Origin: Tabrizicola sp.
Lineage (GTDB): Bacteria > Pseudomonadota > Alphaproteobacteria > Rhodobacterales > Rhodobacteraceae
Assembly: GCF_030373185.1 (NCBI RefSeq)
Contig: NZ_JAUCZH010000005.1
Location: forward strand, 186,001-250,000
DNA: 64,000 nt
Direction of reading: 5' to 3'
Below are positions 8,613 to 16,880 of this stretch, piece by piece. Numbering within the stretch: position 1 is the first letter of the stretch; each line of letters opens with the position of its first letter. A program made the translations under genes and the position numbers. The notes under the pieces were generated by a model, which saw only the letters and a program-made list of their open reading frames with translations, was not told where the DNA came from and searched no databases.

Positions 8613-10637
8613 TCACAGCCTTGCCGCCAGACGCGCGCCCTGATCAATTGCGCGCTTGGCGTCAAGTTCGGCTGCCACATCCGCCCCACCGATCAGATGG
8701 TGGGGGATACCGCGATGTTTCAGCGCCTCGGACAGCCCCCTGTCCGGGATCTGCCCGGCGCAAAGCACCACGGCATCAACCGCAAGCAACTCGGGCCGCT
8801 CGTGGTTGGGGCCATGGCTGATCATCAGGCCATCGGCCGTGATCCGTTCGTAATTGACTCCGCCCTGCATCCGCACGCGTTTCATCGCCAGACTTGCCCG
8901 GTGGATCCAGCCGGTTGTCTTGCCAAGACCCCGCCCCGGCCTTTCTGCCTTGCGCTGCAACAGATGCACCTCGCGGGCCGGGGGCAGTGGCGCCGGGCCG
9001 TCGGGTGCAAGGCCGCCGCGCGCCTGCCATGGCAGCGAAACCCCCCATTCGGCGCGCCAGATCGCAGGATCAAGCGTGGGGCTGACACCGGCATGCACCA
9101 GCGTTTCGGCCACGTCGAACCCGATGCCACCCGCCCCCACAATGGCCACGCGCGGCCCGACCTCCGCCCCCCGCAGCACGTCAATGTAACTGAACACACT
9201 CGCCCCGGGTTCAGTTGGAATCCCCGGATCGCGCGGGGTGACGCCGGTGGCAAGGATCACCTCGTCAAAGCCCGAAAGATCATCGGGCGTGGCCTCAGCG
9301 CCAAGCCGAAGGGTGACCCCGGCCTGCCCGAGCGCGGCGGCGAACCAGTCCACCAGTCCGTGAAACTCTTCCTTGCCCGGCACCTGCCTGGCCAGATTGA
9401 GCTGCCCGCCCACGCTATTCGCTCTGTCAAACAGGGTGACGGCATGGCCTCGTTCCGCCGCGACGATGGCCGCCATCATGCCTGCGGGACCAGCCCCCAC
9501 CACCGCCACGCGCTTGGGCTGTGGTGCTGGGGCATAGGTCAATTCCGTTTCATGGCAGGCGCGCGGGTTCACAAGGCATGAGGTCAGCTTGCCGGAAAAG
9601 GTATGGTCCAGACAGGCCTGATTGCAGGCGATGCAGGGCGCGATTTCCGCCGACCGGCCCGCCGCCGCCTTGGCGATGAACGCCTCATCGGCCAGCCACG
9701 GCCTTGCCATTGACACCATGTCGGCCACCCCGCGCGCCAACAGGTCTTCGGCCAGCTCGGGCGTGTTGATCCGGTTCGAGGTGATGACCGGGATGCCCAC
9801 CTCGGGACGAAGCCGTGCGGTCAGATCGGCAAAGGCCGCGCGAGGGACAGAGGTGGCAATGGTCGGCACCCGCGCCTCGTGCCAGCCGATGCCGGTGTTC
9901 AGGACCGAGGCCCCGGCGGCTTCGATGGCCTTGGCCAGTTGGATCACCTCGTCCCAGCTTGACCCGTCCGGCACAAGGTCGATCAGCGAGATGCGGTAGA
10001 TCAGCACCGCCCCCGGCCCGATGGCGGCGCGGACGCGGGCCACCACCTCAACCGGCAGACGCATGCGGTTTTCGTAAGGCCCGCCCCAGCGGTCGGTACG
10101 ACGGTTGGTGTGGGTGACAAGAAACTGGTTCAGGAAATAGCCTTCCGACCCCATCACCTCGACCCCGTCATAGCCCGCCTCGATGGCACGGGCGGCGGCG
10201 GCAGCGATGTCCGTGATCTGCTTTTCGATCCCCGCCGCGTCCAGTTCGCGCGGGGCAAAGGGTGAGATCGGGGATTTCACCGCCGAGGGTGCGACGCAAT
10301 CCTTGCCATAGGCATAGCGGCCCGCATGCAGGATCTGCATGGCGATATGGCCGCCTTCGGCATGGACGGCATCGGTCACACGGCGATGGTTGGCGATATC
10401 GGTGGCTGAAAACAGGCCGGCGGCACCGGGGAAAACCCCGCCCTCGGCGTTGGGGGCCATGCCGCCGGTCACGATCAGACCGGCACCTCCACGCGCGCGC
10501 GCGGCGTAGAAGGCGGCGACGCGGCCCCAGTCGCCGGTTTCCTCCAGCCCGGTATGCATCGACCCCATCAGACTGCGATTGCGCAAGCGGACAGTGCCAA
10601 GCGTGATCGGGTCAAGCAGGTGCGGATAGCTGGACAT
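8613..10637 (-). CDS. fadH: NADPH-dependent 2,4-dienoyl-CoA reductase
   Basis: 674 residues from the ATG at 10637, which follows a GGGAG site. The family is an FMN/FAD/4Fe-4S flavoprotein that reduces 2,4-dienoyl-CoA during beta-oxidation of unsaturated fatty acids. The N-terminal old-yellow-enzyme-type barrel matches FadH closely (RNRSLMGSMHTGLEE, ILHAGRYAYG, DGVEVMGSEGYFLNQF, NTGIGWHEARVPTIAT). The cluster CIACNQACLD...SCLVNPRACHE holds the iron-sulfur cysteines. The C-terminal half has FAD/NADPH Rossmann motifs (VAVVGAGPAGMMAAIVAAERG, VAIVGAGGIGFDVAE). It is the last gene of a minus-strand run with the HAD gene 69 bases upstream. Confidence 0.95.
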   Translation of the reverse strand: MSSYPHLLDPITLGTVRLRNRSLMGSMHTGLEETGDWGRVAAFYAARARGGAGLIVTGGMAPNAEGGVFPGAAGLFSATDIANHRRVTDAVHAEGGHIAMQILHAGRYAYGKDCVAPSAVKSPISPFAPRELDAAGIEKQITDIAAAAARAIEAGYDGVEVMGSEGYFLNQFLVTHTNRRTDRWGGPYENRMRLPVEVVARVRAAIGPGAVLIYRISLIDLVPDGSSWDEVIQLAKAIEAAGASVLNTGIGWHEARVPTIATSVPRAAFADLTARLRPEVGIPVITSNRINTPELAEDLLARGVADMVSMARPWLADEAFIAKAAAGRSAEIAPCIACNQACLDHTFSGKLTSCLVNPRACHETELTYAPAPQPKRVAVVGAGPAGMMAAIVAAERGHAVTLFDRANSVGGQLNLARQVPGKEEFHGLVDWFAAALGQAGVTLRLGAEATPDDLSGFDEVILATGVTPRDPGIPTEPGASVFSYIDVLRGAEVGPRVAIVGAGGIGFDVAETLVHAGVSPTLDPAIWRAEWGVSLPWQARGGLAPDGPAPLPPAREVHLLQRKAERPGRGLGKTTGWIHRASLAMKRVRMQGGVNYERITADGLMISHGPNHERPELLAVDAVVLCAGQIPDRGLSEALKHRGIPHHLIGGADVAAELDAKRAIDQGARLAARL

Positions 10638-10706
10638 GGACGGTCTCCCTTGCCTGCAGCAGCATGGACTGGCCAATGGTGTGAGTCACCCGCAACGCGG
10701 CGTCAT

Positions 10707-11363
10707 TCACAGGTGCAAAAGGGCGGGCAGGTCCGTCATAACCGGAAACAGCGGAATTCCCAGCGCCAGCAAGCCTCGTGCCGGGGGCGTATCTGGCCCA
10801 AGGGGCGCGTAGCCAAGGCAACGGATGCCCGCCGCCAGCGCCGCGCGTGCGCCTGCCGGGCTGTCTTCGATCACCACGCAATCAGCAGGGGCCGCGCCAC
10901 AGGCAATGGCTGCGGCAAGATAGACATCCGGCGCGGGCTTCGGTCTTCCAATCGCTTGCCCGGACAGGACGGCCCGAAAGCGCGGGATCAGACCGTGCTG
11001 GCCAAGGGTGATCTGCATCTTCTGTGGCGGCCCGTTCGAAGCAACGGCATAGGGAACACCCGCAGCATCAAGCGCACCCAGAACCCCGAGGATACCCGGA
11101 ATCAGCGGAGCCTCCCGCGCCAGCATTGCGTTCATCCGCAGGTAGAAGTCCGCCACCCAGCCATCCGGCAAGGTCGCCCCGGCGGCGCGGGCGCGGGCGG
11201 CTACCGTTTCGATCGTGCCGCCGATATAGTCGGTTTCCAACTGATGCAGCGTCAGGGGCAGGCCATGCGCGGCAAGATCATCCAGCAAAAGTGCGCAGGT
11301 CGGGCCTTCGCTGTCGATGATCACGCCATCGCAATCAAACAGAACGGCGGCGGGGCGGGTCAT
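10707..11363 (-). CDS. HAD-superfamily phosphatase/phosphoglucomutase-like protein
   Basis: 218 residues. It shows HAD motif I (LFDCDGVIIDSE, nucleophile DxDG), motif II around VASNGP, motif III GRPKPAPDVYL and motif IV VVIEDSPAGARAALAAG. This pattern fits the beta-phosphoglucomutase / phosphoglycolate-phosphatase subfamily. The substrate is not predictable from sequence alone. It lies between rsmD and fadH on the minus strand and is probably co-transcribed. Confidence 0.88.
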   Translation of the reverse strand: MTRPAAVLFDCDGVIIDSEGPTCALLLDDLAAHGLPLTLHQLETDYIGGTIETVAARARAAGATLPDGWVADFYLRMNAMLAREAPLIPGILGVLGALDAAGVPYAVASNGPPQKMQITLGQHGLIPRFRAVLSGQAIGRPKPAPDVYLAAAIACGAAPADCVVIEDSPAGARAALAAGIRCLGYAPLGPDTPPARGLLALGIPLFPVMTDLPALLHL

Positions 11364-11430
11364 GCCTGATTCCAGACAGCATCCAGTGCAATGGGCGGGG
11401 GCGGCGGCAGGTCCGTCATCGGGCGGTCAT

Positions 11431-11994
11431 TCATTCCGGGCCTCGCAACAGGGTGACGACGGTATCGCCATAGCGGCGCTGGTCGCGCTGGTCAAAGCCG
11501 GCTGGTGGCAAGAGCGGGGTGCTTTCCTCCCAGACGATCATCGCCCCGGGGGCAAGCCAGCCGCCTTTTGCGGCTTGGGCAAGGGCAGCTTCGCCCAAGG
11601 CCTTGCCATAGGGCGGGTCAAGAAAGACCAGCGTGAAGGGCGCGCCGGGGTTTGGCGGCAGGCGGGTCGCGTCTTGCCGCAGGATCCGGGTTTCGCCTTC
11701 GGCCCGCATCTTGGCGATGTTCGCGCGCAAAAGCACCAGTGCCTTGGCCCCGTCATCGACAAAGACCGCCTCTGCCGCGCCCCGGCTGAGTGCCTCCAGC
11801 CCCAGTGCGCCGGTGCCTGCGAACAGGTCCAGCACCCGGGCGCCTGTCACAAGGTTGCCTTGCGTGCCGTTGACCAGAAGGTTGAAGATCGCCTCGCGCA
11901 CCCGGTCCGAGGTGGGGCGCAGATGTGCAGCCATGTCACCATCACCCACATCGGCCAGTTTCAGGCCGCGACGGGTGCCGCCGATGATCCTCAT
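11431..11994 (-). CDS. rsmD: 16S rRNA (guanine966-N2)-methyltransferase
   Basis: 187 residues. It begins MRIIGGTRRGLKL, the standard RsmD start. SAM-binding motif I is VLDLFAGTGALGLEALSRGA and the catalytic motif is LVFLDPPYGKALG (DPPY). It methylates G966 in helix 31 of 16S rRNA during small-subunit assembly. The start overlaps the stop of the upstream reductase gene by 4 bases (ATGA), so the two are translationally coupled. Confidence 0.94.
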   Translation of the reverse strand: MRIIGGTRRGLKLADVGDGDMAAHLRPTSDRVREAIFNLLVNGTQGNLVTGARVLDLFAGTGALGLEALSRGAAEAVFVDDGAKALVLLRANIAKMRAEGETRILRQDATRLPPNPGAPFTLVFLDPPYGKALGEAALAQAAKGGWLAPGAMIVWEESTPLLPPAGFDQRDQRRYGDTVVTLLRGPE

Positions 11995-13193
11995 GCCTTG
12001 AGCAGGGCCTTCAGGTCCGGCGCCGAGGCAATGACATCCGGCGCCGGGCTTTTGCCCATCTCGATCAGTCGCTTGCCGACCATATAGGCGCGGGCGTCGT
12101 TCATCGCGTCCACGGCCAGCAGCGTATCGCCCTGATAATACCAGAAGCTGACTGCCTCGCCCTCGCCGGGACGAGTGATGATCCGGTCATAGCCGGTGTT
12201 CAGCCCGGCAATCTGAAGTTTCAGGTCGAACTGGTCTGACCAGAACCACGGCTTTGCCTCATAGGGTTGACCCGCACCCAGCATGTTCGCTGCGACCGCT
12301 TCAGCCTGATCGATGGCGTTGCCGACCGATTCCAGCCGCAGCCGCCCACCCCGCCACGGGAACGAGGCGCAATCTCCCGCCGCCCAGATCGCCGGATCCG
12401 AAGTCCGGCCCAGGGCATCCGTTGCGATGCCGTTGTCGATGGTCAGCCCGGCAGCTTCGGCCAGTTGCGTATTCGGGGTGATCCCGACCCCGACGATGAC
12501 GAAATCGGCGGGCAATTCGCGCCCGTCCTGCAACAGCGCCCCGGTGACGCGGCTGTCCCCGACCAGCCGGTCAAGGCCCGTCGCTTCCAGCACGGTCACA
12601 CCATGCGCCTGATGCAGCGCGCGGACATAGTTCGAGGTTTCGGGCGATGCGACCCGTTGCAGGATGCGTGGCGCCATTTCCAGAACCGTGACCGAAAGCC
12701 CCAGCTTTGAGGCCACCGCCGCCGCTTCCAGCCCGATATAGCCGCCACCGACGATGATGACCCGGCGGCCGGGCTGAAATTCGGCACGCATGGCATCAAC
12801 ATCGGCCAGCGTGCGGACGGTAAAGACACCCTCCAAGGCACCGCCGAGGGCGGCAGGCAGGCGACGGGGGGTTGATCCGGTGGCCAGCGCCAAGGCGTCA
12901 TAGGCCAGCGCCTCGCCACCGACGGCCACGGTTCTGGCAACTGGGTCAAGGCCCGTCACCGGTTGGCCCAGCCGCAGGTCTATCGCGTGGTCCGCCCAGA
13001 ACTCCGGGGCGCGCAGCCAGAGGCGTTCTTCCTCCATCTCGCCCAGAAGATAGGCCTTTGAAAGGGGCGGGCGCTGGTAGGGTGGTGCGGGTTCGTCGCC
13101 CAGCATCACGATCTCGCCGTCATGCCCCGATGCGCGGAGTTTTGCTGCCAATGCGGCCCCGGCCTGTCCGGCTCCGACAATCACCACACGCAT
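11991..13193 (-). CDS. FAD-dependent ferredoxin/rubredoxin-type reductase
   Basis: 400 residues from the ATG at 13193, preceded by GAGGAGG. It resembles rhodocoxin/putidaredoxin reductases. The N-terminal FAD-binding motif is VVIVGAGQAGAALAAKLRASG, the central NAD-binding motif is VIIVGGGYIGLEAAAVASKLG, the second FAD motif is AIWAAGDCAS, and a C-terminal dimerisation/reductase domain follows. These enzymes pass electrons from NAD(P)H to a small ferredoxin feeding a P450 or dioxygenase, but no such partner is nearby. An alternative role is as a stand-alone NADH oxidoreductase. It overlaps rsmD by 4 bases. Confidence 0.87.
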   Translation of the reverse strand: MRVVIVGAGQAGAALAAKLRASGHDGEIVMLGDEPAPPYQRPPLSKAYLLGEMEEERLWLRAPEFWADHAIDLRLGQPVTGLDPVARTVAVGGEALAYDALALATGSTPRRLPAALGGALEGVFTVRTLADVDAMRAEFQPGRRVIIVGGGYIGLEAAAVASKLGLSVTVLEMAPRILQRVASPETSNYVRALHQAHGVTVLEATGLDRLVGDSRVTGALLQDGRELPADFVIVGVGITPNTQLAEAAGLTIDNGIATDALGRTSDPAIWAAGDCASFPWRGGRLRLESVGNAIDQAEAVAANMLGAGQPYEAKPWFWSDQFDLKLQIAGLNTGYDRIITRPGEGEAVSFWYYQGDTLLAVDAMNDARAYMVGKRLIEMGKSPAPDVIASAPDLKALLKA

Positions 13194-13280
13194 CCCATTC
13201 CTCCTCTGGCAAGTTCTGCGGCGGACCCTATAACCCAAGGGGCGCAGGGTGCAATGCACCGACAGAAAGGGACAGGGAAA

Positions 13281-13766
13281 ATGACGATCACCACCGGAAC
13301 AAGACTGCCAGAGGCGAACCTCGTGACCATGGGGGCCGATGGTCCGGAAGTCGTAAGCCTTGCTGACAAGCTGAAAGGTCGCAAGGTGGTGGTTTTCGCG
13401 CTGCCGGGTGCTTTCACCGGGCCTTGCTCGACCATCCACATGCCGTCTTTCGTGCGCACCGCCGATGCCATCCGCGCCAAGGGGGTGGACGAGATCATCT
13501 GCATCGCCGTCAACGATCCCTTCACACTGAAGGCGTGGGGCGAAGCCACGGGGGCCACCAAGGCCGGCATCGCGCTGATGGGCGATGCCGACGGATCCTT
13601 CACCAAGGCGCTGGGCATGGACTTCACCGCGCCGCAGATCGGGCTATACGGCCGGTCCAACCGCTATGCGCTGGTGCTGGAGGACGGCATCGTGACGGTG
13701 GCGAACATCGACGAACCCGCGCAATGCAAGATCTCGGTCGGCGAGGAACTTCTGGCGCAGCTCTAG
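13281..13766 (+). CDS. Peroxiredoxin, Prx5-type
   Basis: 161 residues, a thiol peroxidase that reduces hydrogen peroxide and organic hydroperoxides. The peroxidatic Cys49 sits in LPGAFTGPCSTIHMPSF, the Prx5 signature PGAFTPxCS in slightly altered form. Later motifs (LGMDFTAPQIGLYGRSNRYALVLEDG) match the subfamily. The start at 13281 follows AGGG and gives the normal Prx5 N-terminus; longer in-frame starts upstream do not match. It is divergent from the reductase gene with 87 bases between the starts. Confidence 0.93.
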   Translation: MTITTGTRLPEANLVTMGADGPEVVSLADKLKGRKVVVFALPGAFTGPCSTIHMPSFVRTADAIRAKGVDEIICIAVNDPFTLKAWGEATGATKAGIALMGDADGSFTKALGMDFTAPQIGLYGRSNRYALVLEDGIVTVANIDEPAQCKISVGEELLAQL

Positions 13767-13775
13767 CGCTGGCAT

Positions 13776-13816
13776 CCTGCCCCCTTGGCAAAGGGGGGGC
13801 AGGGTATCCTGCCGGT
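13776..13816. terminator. Imperfect GC hairpins after the peroxiredoxin gene
   Basis: The convergent gap holds TGCCCCCTT...AAGGGGGGGCA (imperfect, unequal G and C runs) followed directly by GGCAGG-GTAT-CCTGCC. Either could stop transcription from the peroxiredoxin gene or from the minus-strand dehydratase gene. No T-run is present, so confidence is moderate. Confidence 0.45.
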
Positions 13817-13823
13817 CCGGCGA

Positions 13824-13851
13824 CTGTTCAGGCCAGTCTGTTCAGGCCAGT
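13824..13851. repeat. Perfect 14-bp tandem duplication at the end of the phhB-like gene
   Basis: CTGTTCAGGCCAGT occurs twice head to tail (13824-13837 and 13838-13851). The second copy contains the stop codon of the minus-strand phhB-like gene. Confidence 0.85.
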
Positions 13852-14207
13852 CGCGACCGGGCTTCGCAAAGGCAGGTGACAGGCTCGCCATGGTCGCGCT
13901 GGATCCCAGCCTCGGGGGCGAACCTGTCCATCGCGCGGGCAAGGTCGATGTCGAGGCGGCTGAGGCCGTTGCAGTCATGCGTGGTCAGCGTCACGTCCAC
14001 CACGTTGTAGACATTGCGCCATTCCGGGTGATGGTTCAGCTTTTCCGCCGCCAGCGCCGCGCGGGACATGAAACCCCAGGCTTCCGAAAAGCTGCGGAAC
14101 TTCCAGATCTTGCGAATGGCGTCCTTGCCCGGCACTGCGGCCCAGCCGGTTTCGGCAAGCGGCGGCAAATGGATCTTGCGGTCTTCGGTTGACATCAGGT
14201 CTGCCAT
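13842..14207 (-). CDS. phhB: Pterin-4a-carbinolamine dehydratase with extended C-terminus
   Basis: 121 residues from the ATG at 14207, which has GGAGG 5 bases upstream; an ATG 4 codons earlier is less well placed. The core matches the PCD/DCoH family: the helix [20 protein letters not shown] with the conserved His-His-Pro, then [19 protein letters not shown]. It dehydrates 4a-hydroxytetrahydrobiopterin. The family normally ends near [10 protein letters not shown]; here about 25 further residues follow and the stop lies in a 14-bp tandem repeat, so the tail may be a recent extension. No phenylalanine hydroxylase gene is nearby. Confidence 0.88.
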   Translation of the reverse strand: MADLMSTEDRKIHLPPLAETGWAAVPGKDAIRKIWKFRSFSEAWGFMSRAALAAEKLNHHPEWRNVYNVVDVTLTTHDCNGLSRLDIDLARAMDRFAPEAGIQRDHGEPVTCLCEARSRLA

Positions 14208-14228
14208 CGTAGCCTCCATTGATTGGGT

Positions 14229-15386
14229 CTATTCCCGTCCTTCGGACCGGCGGAAGGGGCCGTAGCTGGTCAGAACTTCGATCTCTTGCCCCACGGCTTG
14301 CCGCTCTGCCTCAAGATAGCGCGCGACGGCCTTGCGAAAACCGGGGTCGGCGATCCAGTGCAGCGAATGTGTTTCCACCGGCAGATAGCCGCGCGCCAGC
14401 TTGTGTTCGCCCTGCGCCCCGGCCTCGACCCGGCCAAGCCCGTGGGCGATGGCCCAATCGATGGCCTGATAGTAGCACAGTTCGAAATGCAGGCAGGGAT
14501 GATCTTCAACCGCGCCCCAATAGCGGCCAAACAGGGTATCGCGGCCGATGAAATTAAGTGCGCCCGCAACCGGGCGCGCGCCATCGAAGGCAAGGACAAG
14601 AAGCATGTCGTTCCGCATCGTCTCATGCAACAGCTCGAACGCGCGGCGCGTCAGGTAAGGGGTTCCCCATTTCCGCGCGCCGGTATCCTGGTAGAATCGC
14701 CAGAAGGCATCCCAATGCTGCGGCTGGATCGCGTCGCCGGTCAGAGGCAGGATCGTCAGGCCGCCCGATTGCGCGGTGTCACGTTCCTTGCGGATCATCT
14801 TGCGCTTGCGGCTTGACAGGTCTGACAGGAAGTCGTCGAAGGTGGCGTAACCCCGGTTCAGCCAGTGAAACTGCTGTGTGATGCGGTGCAGCGTGTCGTC
14901 AATGCCGGTCAGCGCCTTGGCCTCATCCGCGGTGCAGAACGTGGCGTGCAGCGAGGACAACTGGTTTTGGGCCGCAACACCGATTGCGGCGCGCAGCAGC
15001 GTTTCGCGGTATTCGGGTGGGCCAAGAAAGCGGCGACCGGTGGCTGGGGTAAACGGCACCGCGATTTGCAGCTTCGGATAATAGCGCCCGCCCGCCCGTT
15101 CCAGTGCATCGGCCCAGCCGTGGTCGAAGATGTATTCGCCCTGACTGTGGGATTTCACATAAAGCGGCGTGGCGGCCAGCAGGCACCCGGCATCATGCAG
15201 GGCCAGCGGTCGCGCCTGCCAGCCGGTTCCCGGTCCGGTTGACCCTGACGCCTCCAGCGCGAGCAGGAAACGGTGGGTGGTGAAAGGGTCAATGGGCCGT
15301 CCGGTTGCCTGTTCGGGGGCAGCGACCGCGTCCCAATCGGTGGCGGCGATCTCGGCAAGGCTGTCGTGCAGGATCAGATCGGCCAT
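14229..15386 (-). CDS. FemAB-like GNAT-fold acyltransferase
   Basis: 385 residues, matching the FemAB-like (formerly DUF482) group of proteobacterial proteins. Characteristic stretches are TPLYVKSHSQGEYIFDHGWADA, KLQIAVPFTPATGRRFL, HWLNRGYATFDDFLSDLSSRKRK, and the C-terminal GRYWGAVEDHPCLHFELCYYQAIDWAI with EAGAQGEHKLARGYLPV. These double-GNAT proteins are related to the aminoacyl transferases that modify peptidoglycan or peptides, but the substrate of this branch is not established. It lies 21 bases downstream of no coupled gene; the phhB-like gene follows it by 21 bases on the same strand. Confidence 0.85.
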   Translation of the reverse strand: MADLILHDSLAEIAATDWDAVAAPEQATGRPIDPFTTHRFLLALEASGSTGPGTGWQARPLALHDAGCLLAATPLYVKSHSQGEYIFDHGWADALERAGGRYYPKLQIAVPFTPATGRRFLGPPEYRETLLRAAIGVAAQNQLSSLHATFCTADEAKALTGIDDTLHRITQQFHWLNRGYATFDDFLSDLSSRKRKMIRKERDTAQSGGLTILPLTGDAIQPQHWDAFWRFYQDTGARKWGTPYLTRRAFELLHETMRNDMLLVLAFDGARPVAGALNFIGRDTLFGRYWGAVEDHPCLHFELCYYQAIDWAIAHGLGRVEAGAQGEHKLARGYLPVETHSLHWIADPGFRKAVARYLEAERQAVGQEIEVLTSYGPFRRSEGRE

Positions 15387-15399
15387 TGCGGGTTCCCAT

Positions 15400-15452
15400 T
15401 GCGGGGGTTCGGGGGTTTTGCCCCCCCGAACCCCCGCAGAGTATTTTCGAAA
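15400..15452. repeat. Strong intergenic hairpin plus GAGTATTT element
   Basis: A perfect 16-bp stem (15400-15415 with 15423-15438, sequence TGCGGGGGTTCGGGGG and its complement) with a 7-base loop sits in the 94-bp gap between two minus-strand genes. It is followed by GAGTATTTTCGAAAAGAGCAAG. A similar GAGTATTT-GAAAAG motif occurs at 57664. It can act as a terminator for the glycerophosphodiesterase gene and looks like a dispersed repeat. Confidence 0.7.
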
Positions 15453-15480
15453 AGAGCAAGTGGCCCGGGAAGGGCTGGCG

Positions 15481-16254
15481 TCAAGCCGGAAGCGCGGCGC
15501 GGTAGCCTTCGAAGGTCACGTTATCGGCGACGTGGCGGGCAAGCGCCTCATCTTCGGGCGAGCGGATTGTCCAGCACAGGATCGTGGCCCCCATCGCTTT
15601 CAGCTCATTCAGGCGCGGGCGGGCCAGATCGGCGGCCTCATGGCTGACGAAACCGGCGCCGGTCGCTTCGTAATCCGGGATGTCGCGCAGCCGGTCACAG
15701 ATGTCTTCGGGCAGCGGCGCCCAGTCTGCCGGGTCATAGGCCGAGGTGGTGATCCCGCGCGGGATATCGGGTGCAAGCCGGGCCATGTGATGCACCGAAG
15801 ACGGGTTGAAGGACATCACGGCCACCGGACCTTGATAGTCTTGCAGCGCCTCAGCGGTTGCGGCTTCCAGCCGGCCATCGGTTGGACCCATGGTCAGCGA
15901 CTGATCCTTGATCTCGATCAGAAGCGGCACCCGGCCAGCAACAACGGCCAGCACATCGGCCAGCGTCGGGATCGTGTCGGCGCTGTCTTTCAGGCGGATT
16001 CCGGTCAGGTCTGCGGCGGTGCGGGCCGCGACCGGGCCGGTTTCATCGGTCAGCCGGTCAAGGGTTTCGTCGTGAAACACCATGGCTACACCGTCTGACG
16101 ACAGTTGCAGGTCAATCTCGATCCCGTAGCCCGCCTCGATCGCTGATCTGATCGCCGCTGGCGAGTTTTCAATGCGCCCGGTCGTCCGGTCATGCAGGGC
16201 GCGGTGCGCCAGGGGCAGATCAAGAAACGCGTGCGGCAGGGGAATGCGGGTCAT
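15481..16254 (-). CDS. Glycerophosphodiester phosphodiesterase-family protein
   Basis: 257 residues. GDPD TIM-barrel motifs are present: LAHRALHD near the N-terminus, RIENSPAAIRSAIEAGYGIEIDLQLSSDGV with the two acidic metal ligands, and VMVFHD-type HD motif (AMVFHDETLDRLT). Later strands (LLIEIK, VAVMSFNPS, TILCWTI) also fit. It hydrolyses glycerophosphodiesters to glycerol 3-phosphate and an alcohol. No signal peptide is visible, so it is likely cytoplasmic. Its start overlaps the stop of ridA by 4 bases. Confidence 0.92.
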   Translation of the reverse strand: MTRIPLPHAFLDLPLAHRALHDRTTGRIENSPAAIRSAIEAGYGIEIDLQLSSDGVAMVFHDETLDRLTDETGPVAARTAADLTGIRLKDSADTIPTLADVLAVVAGRVPLLIEIKDQSLTMGPTDGRLEAATAEALQDYQGPVAVMSFNPSSVHHMARLAPDIPRGITTSAYDPADWAPLPEDICDRLRDIPDYEATGAGFVSHEAADLARPRLNELKAMGATILCWTIRSPEDEALARHVADNVTFEGYRAALPA

Positions 16255-16712
16255 TTCAGCTCGAAGATGGCTTCGATCTCGACCGCGACGCCGAGGGGCA
16301 GCGAGGCGGCCGATACGGCCGAGCGCGCGTGGCGGCCCGCTTCGTCAAGCACGGCTACAAGGAAATCAGACGCACCGTTGATCACCTTTGGCTGGTCGGT
16401 GAAATCGGCGGTGGAGTTCACGAAGCCCACCAGTTTTACCGCGCGGTTCAGCCGGTCCCAGTCGCCGCCACAGGCTTTCTTCAGTTGAGCAAGCAGCGAG
16501 ATTGCACAGCGCCGCGCGGCCTCGGCCCCCTGTTCGACGGCGAGGTCTTCGCCAAGGCGACCCTTGATCAGCCCGGCTTCGTTCTGGCTGATCTGGCCAG
16601 AGATGTGGACAAGGTTTCCCACCACCACGAACGGCACATAATTGGCGGCCGGGGCGGGCGCATCGGGAAGGGTCACGCCAAGTTCTGCAAGGCGGGTTTC
16701 GATCGGGTGCAT
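16251..16712 (-). CDS. ridA: RidA/YjgF-family enamine/imine deaminase
   Basis: 153 residues from the ATG at 16712 (AAGGA upstream). It matches the ~150-residue branch of the Rid family, with NYVPFVVVGNLVHISGQIS, LGEDLAVEQGAEAARRCAI, LVGFVNSTADFTDQPKVINGASD and the final RSAVSAASLPLGVAVEIEAIFE. The Arg in ARSAVS is the expected substrate-carboxylate ligand. RidA enzymes hydrolyse reactive 2-aminoacrylate-type enamines made by PLP enzymes. It is upstream of and coupled to the phosphodiesterase gene, an association seen in relatives but without a known functional link. Confidence 0.85.
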   Translation of the reverse strand: MHPIETRLAELGVTLPDAPAPAANYVPFVVVGNLVHISGQISQNEAGLIKGRLGEDLAVEQGAEAARRCAISLLAQLKKACGGDWDRLNRAVKLVGFVNSTADFTDQPKVINGASDFLVAVLDEAGRHARSAVSAASLPLGVAVEIEAIFELK

Positions 16713-16880
16713 GGGTGCTGGATCCTTCTGCTTTTGGCCAAGGGTAGCCCGCGGCCCGGGGCGGGGCAAGAGCGGTGCCTTCTGGGGCGGCGTCTTCGCA
16801 AGCCATTGAAACAAGGAAAAGACAGCATGGCTCGCCGGGAGGGTTTGTGGCCCCCAGTGCCGCAGAAAACCTGCTGGCGA

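Noticed and set aside
16815-16880. Plus-strand ATG with an AAGGAA site before the HlyD-family gene
   Set aside because: The frame runs into antisense of the HlyD gene and its product shows no family pattern.
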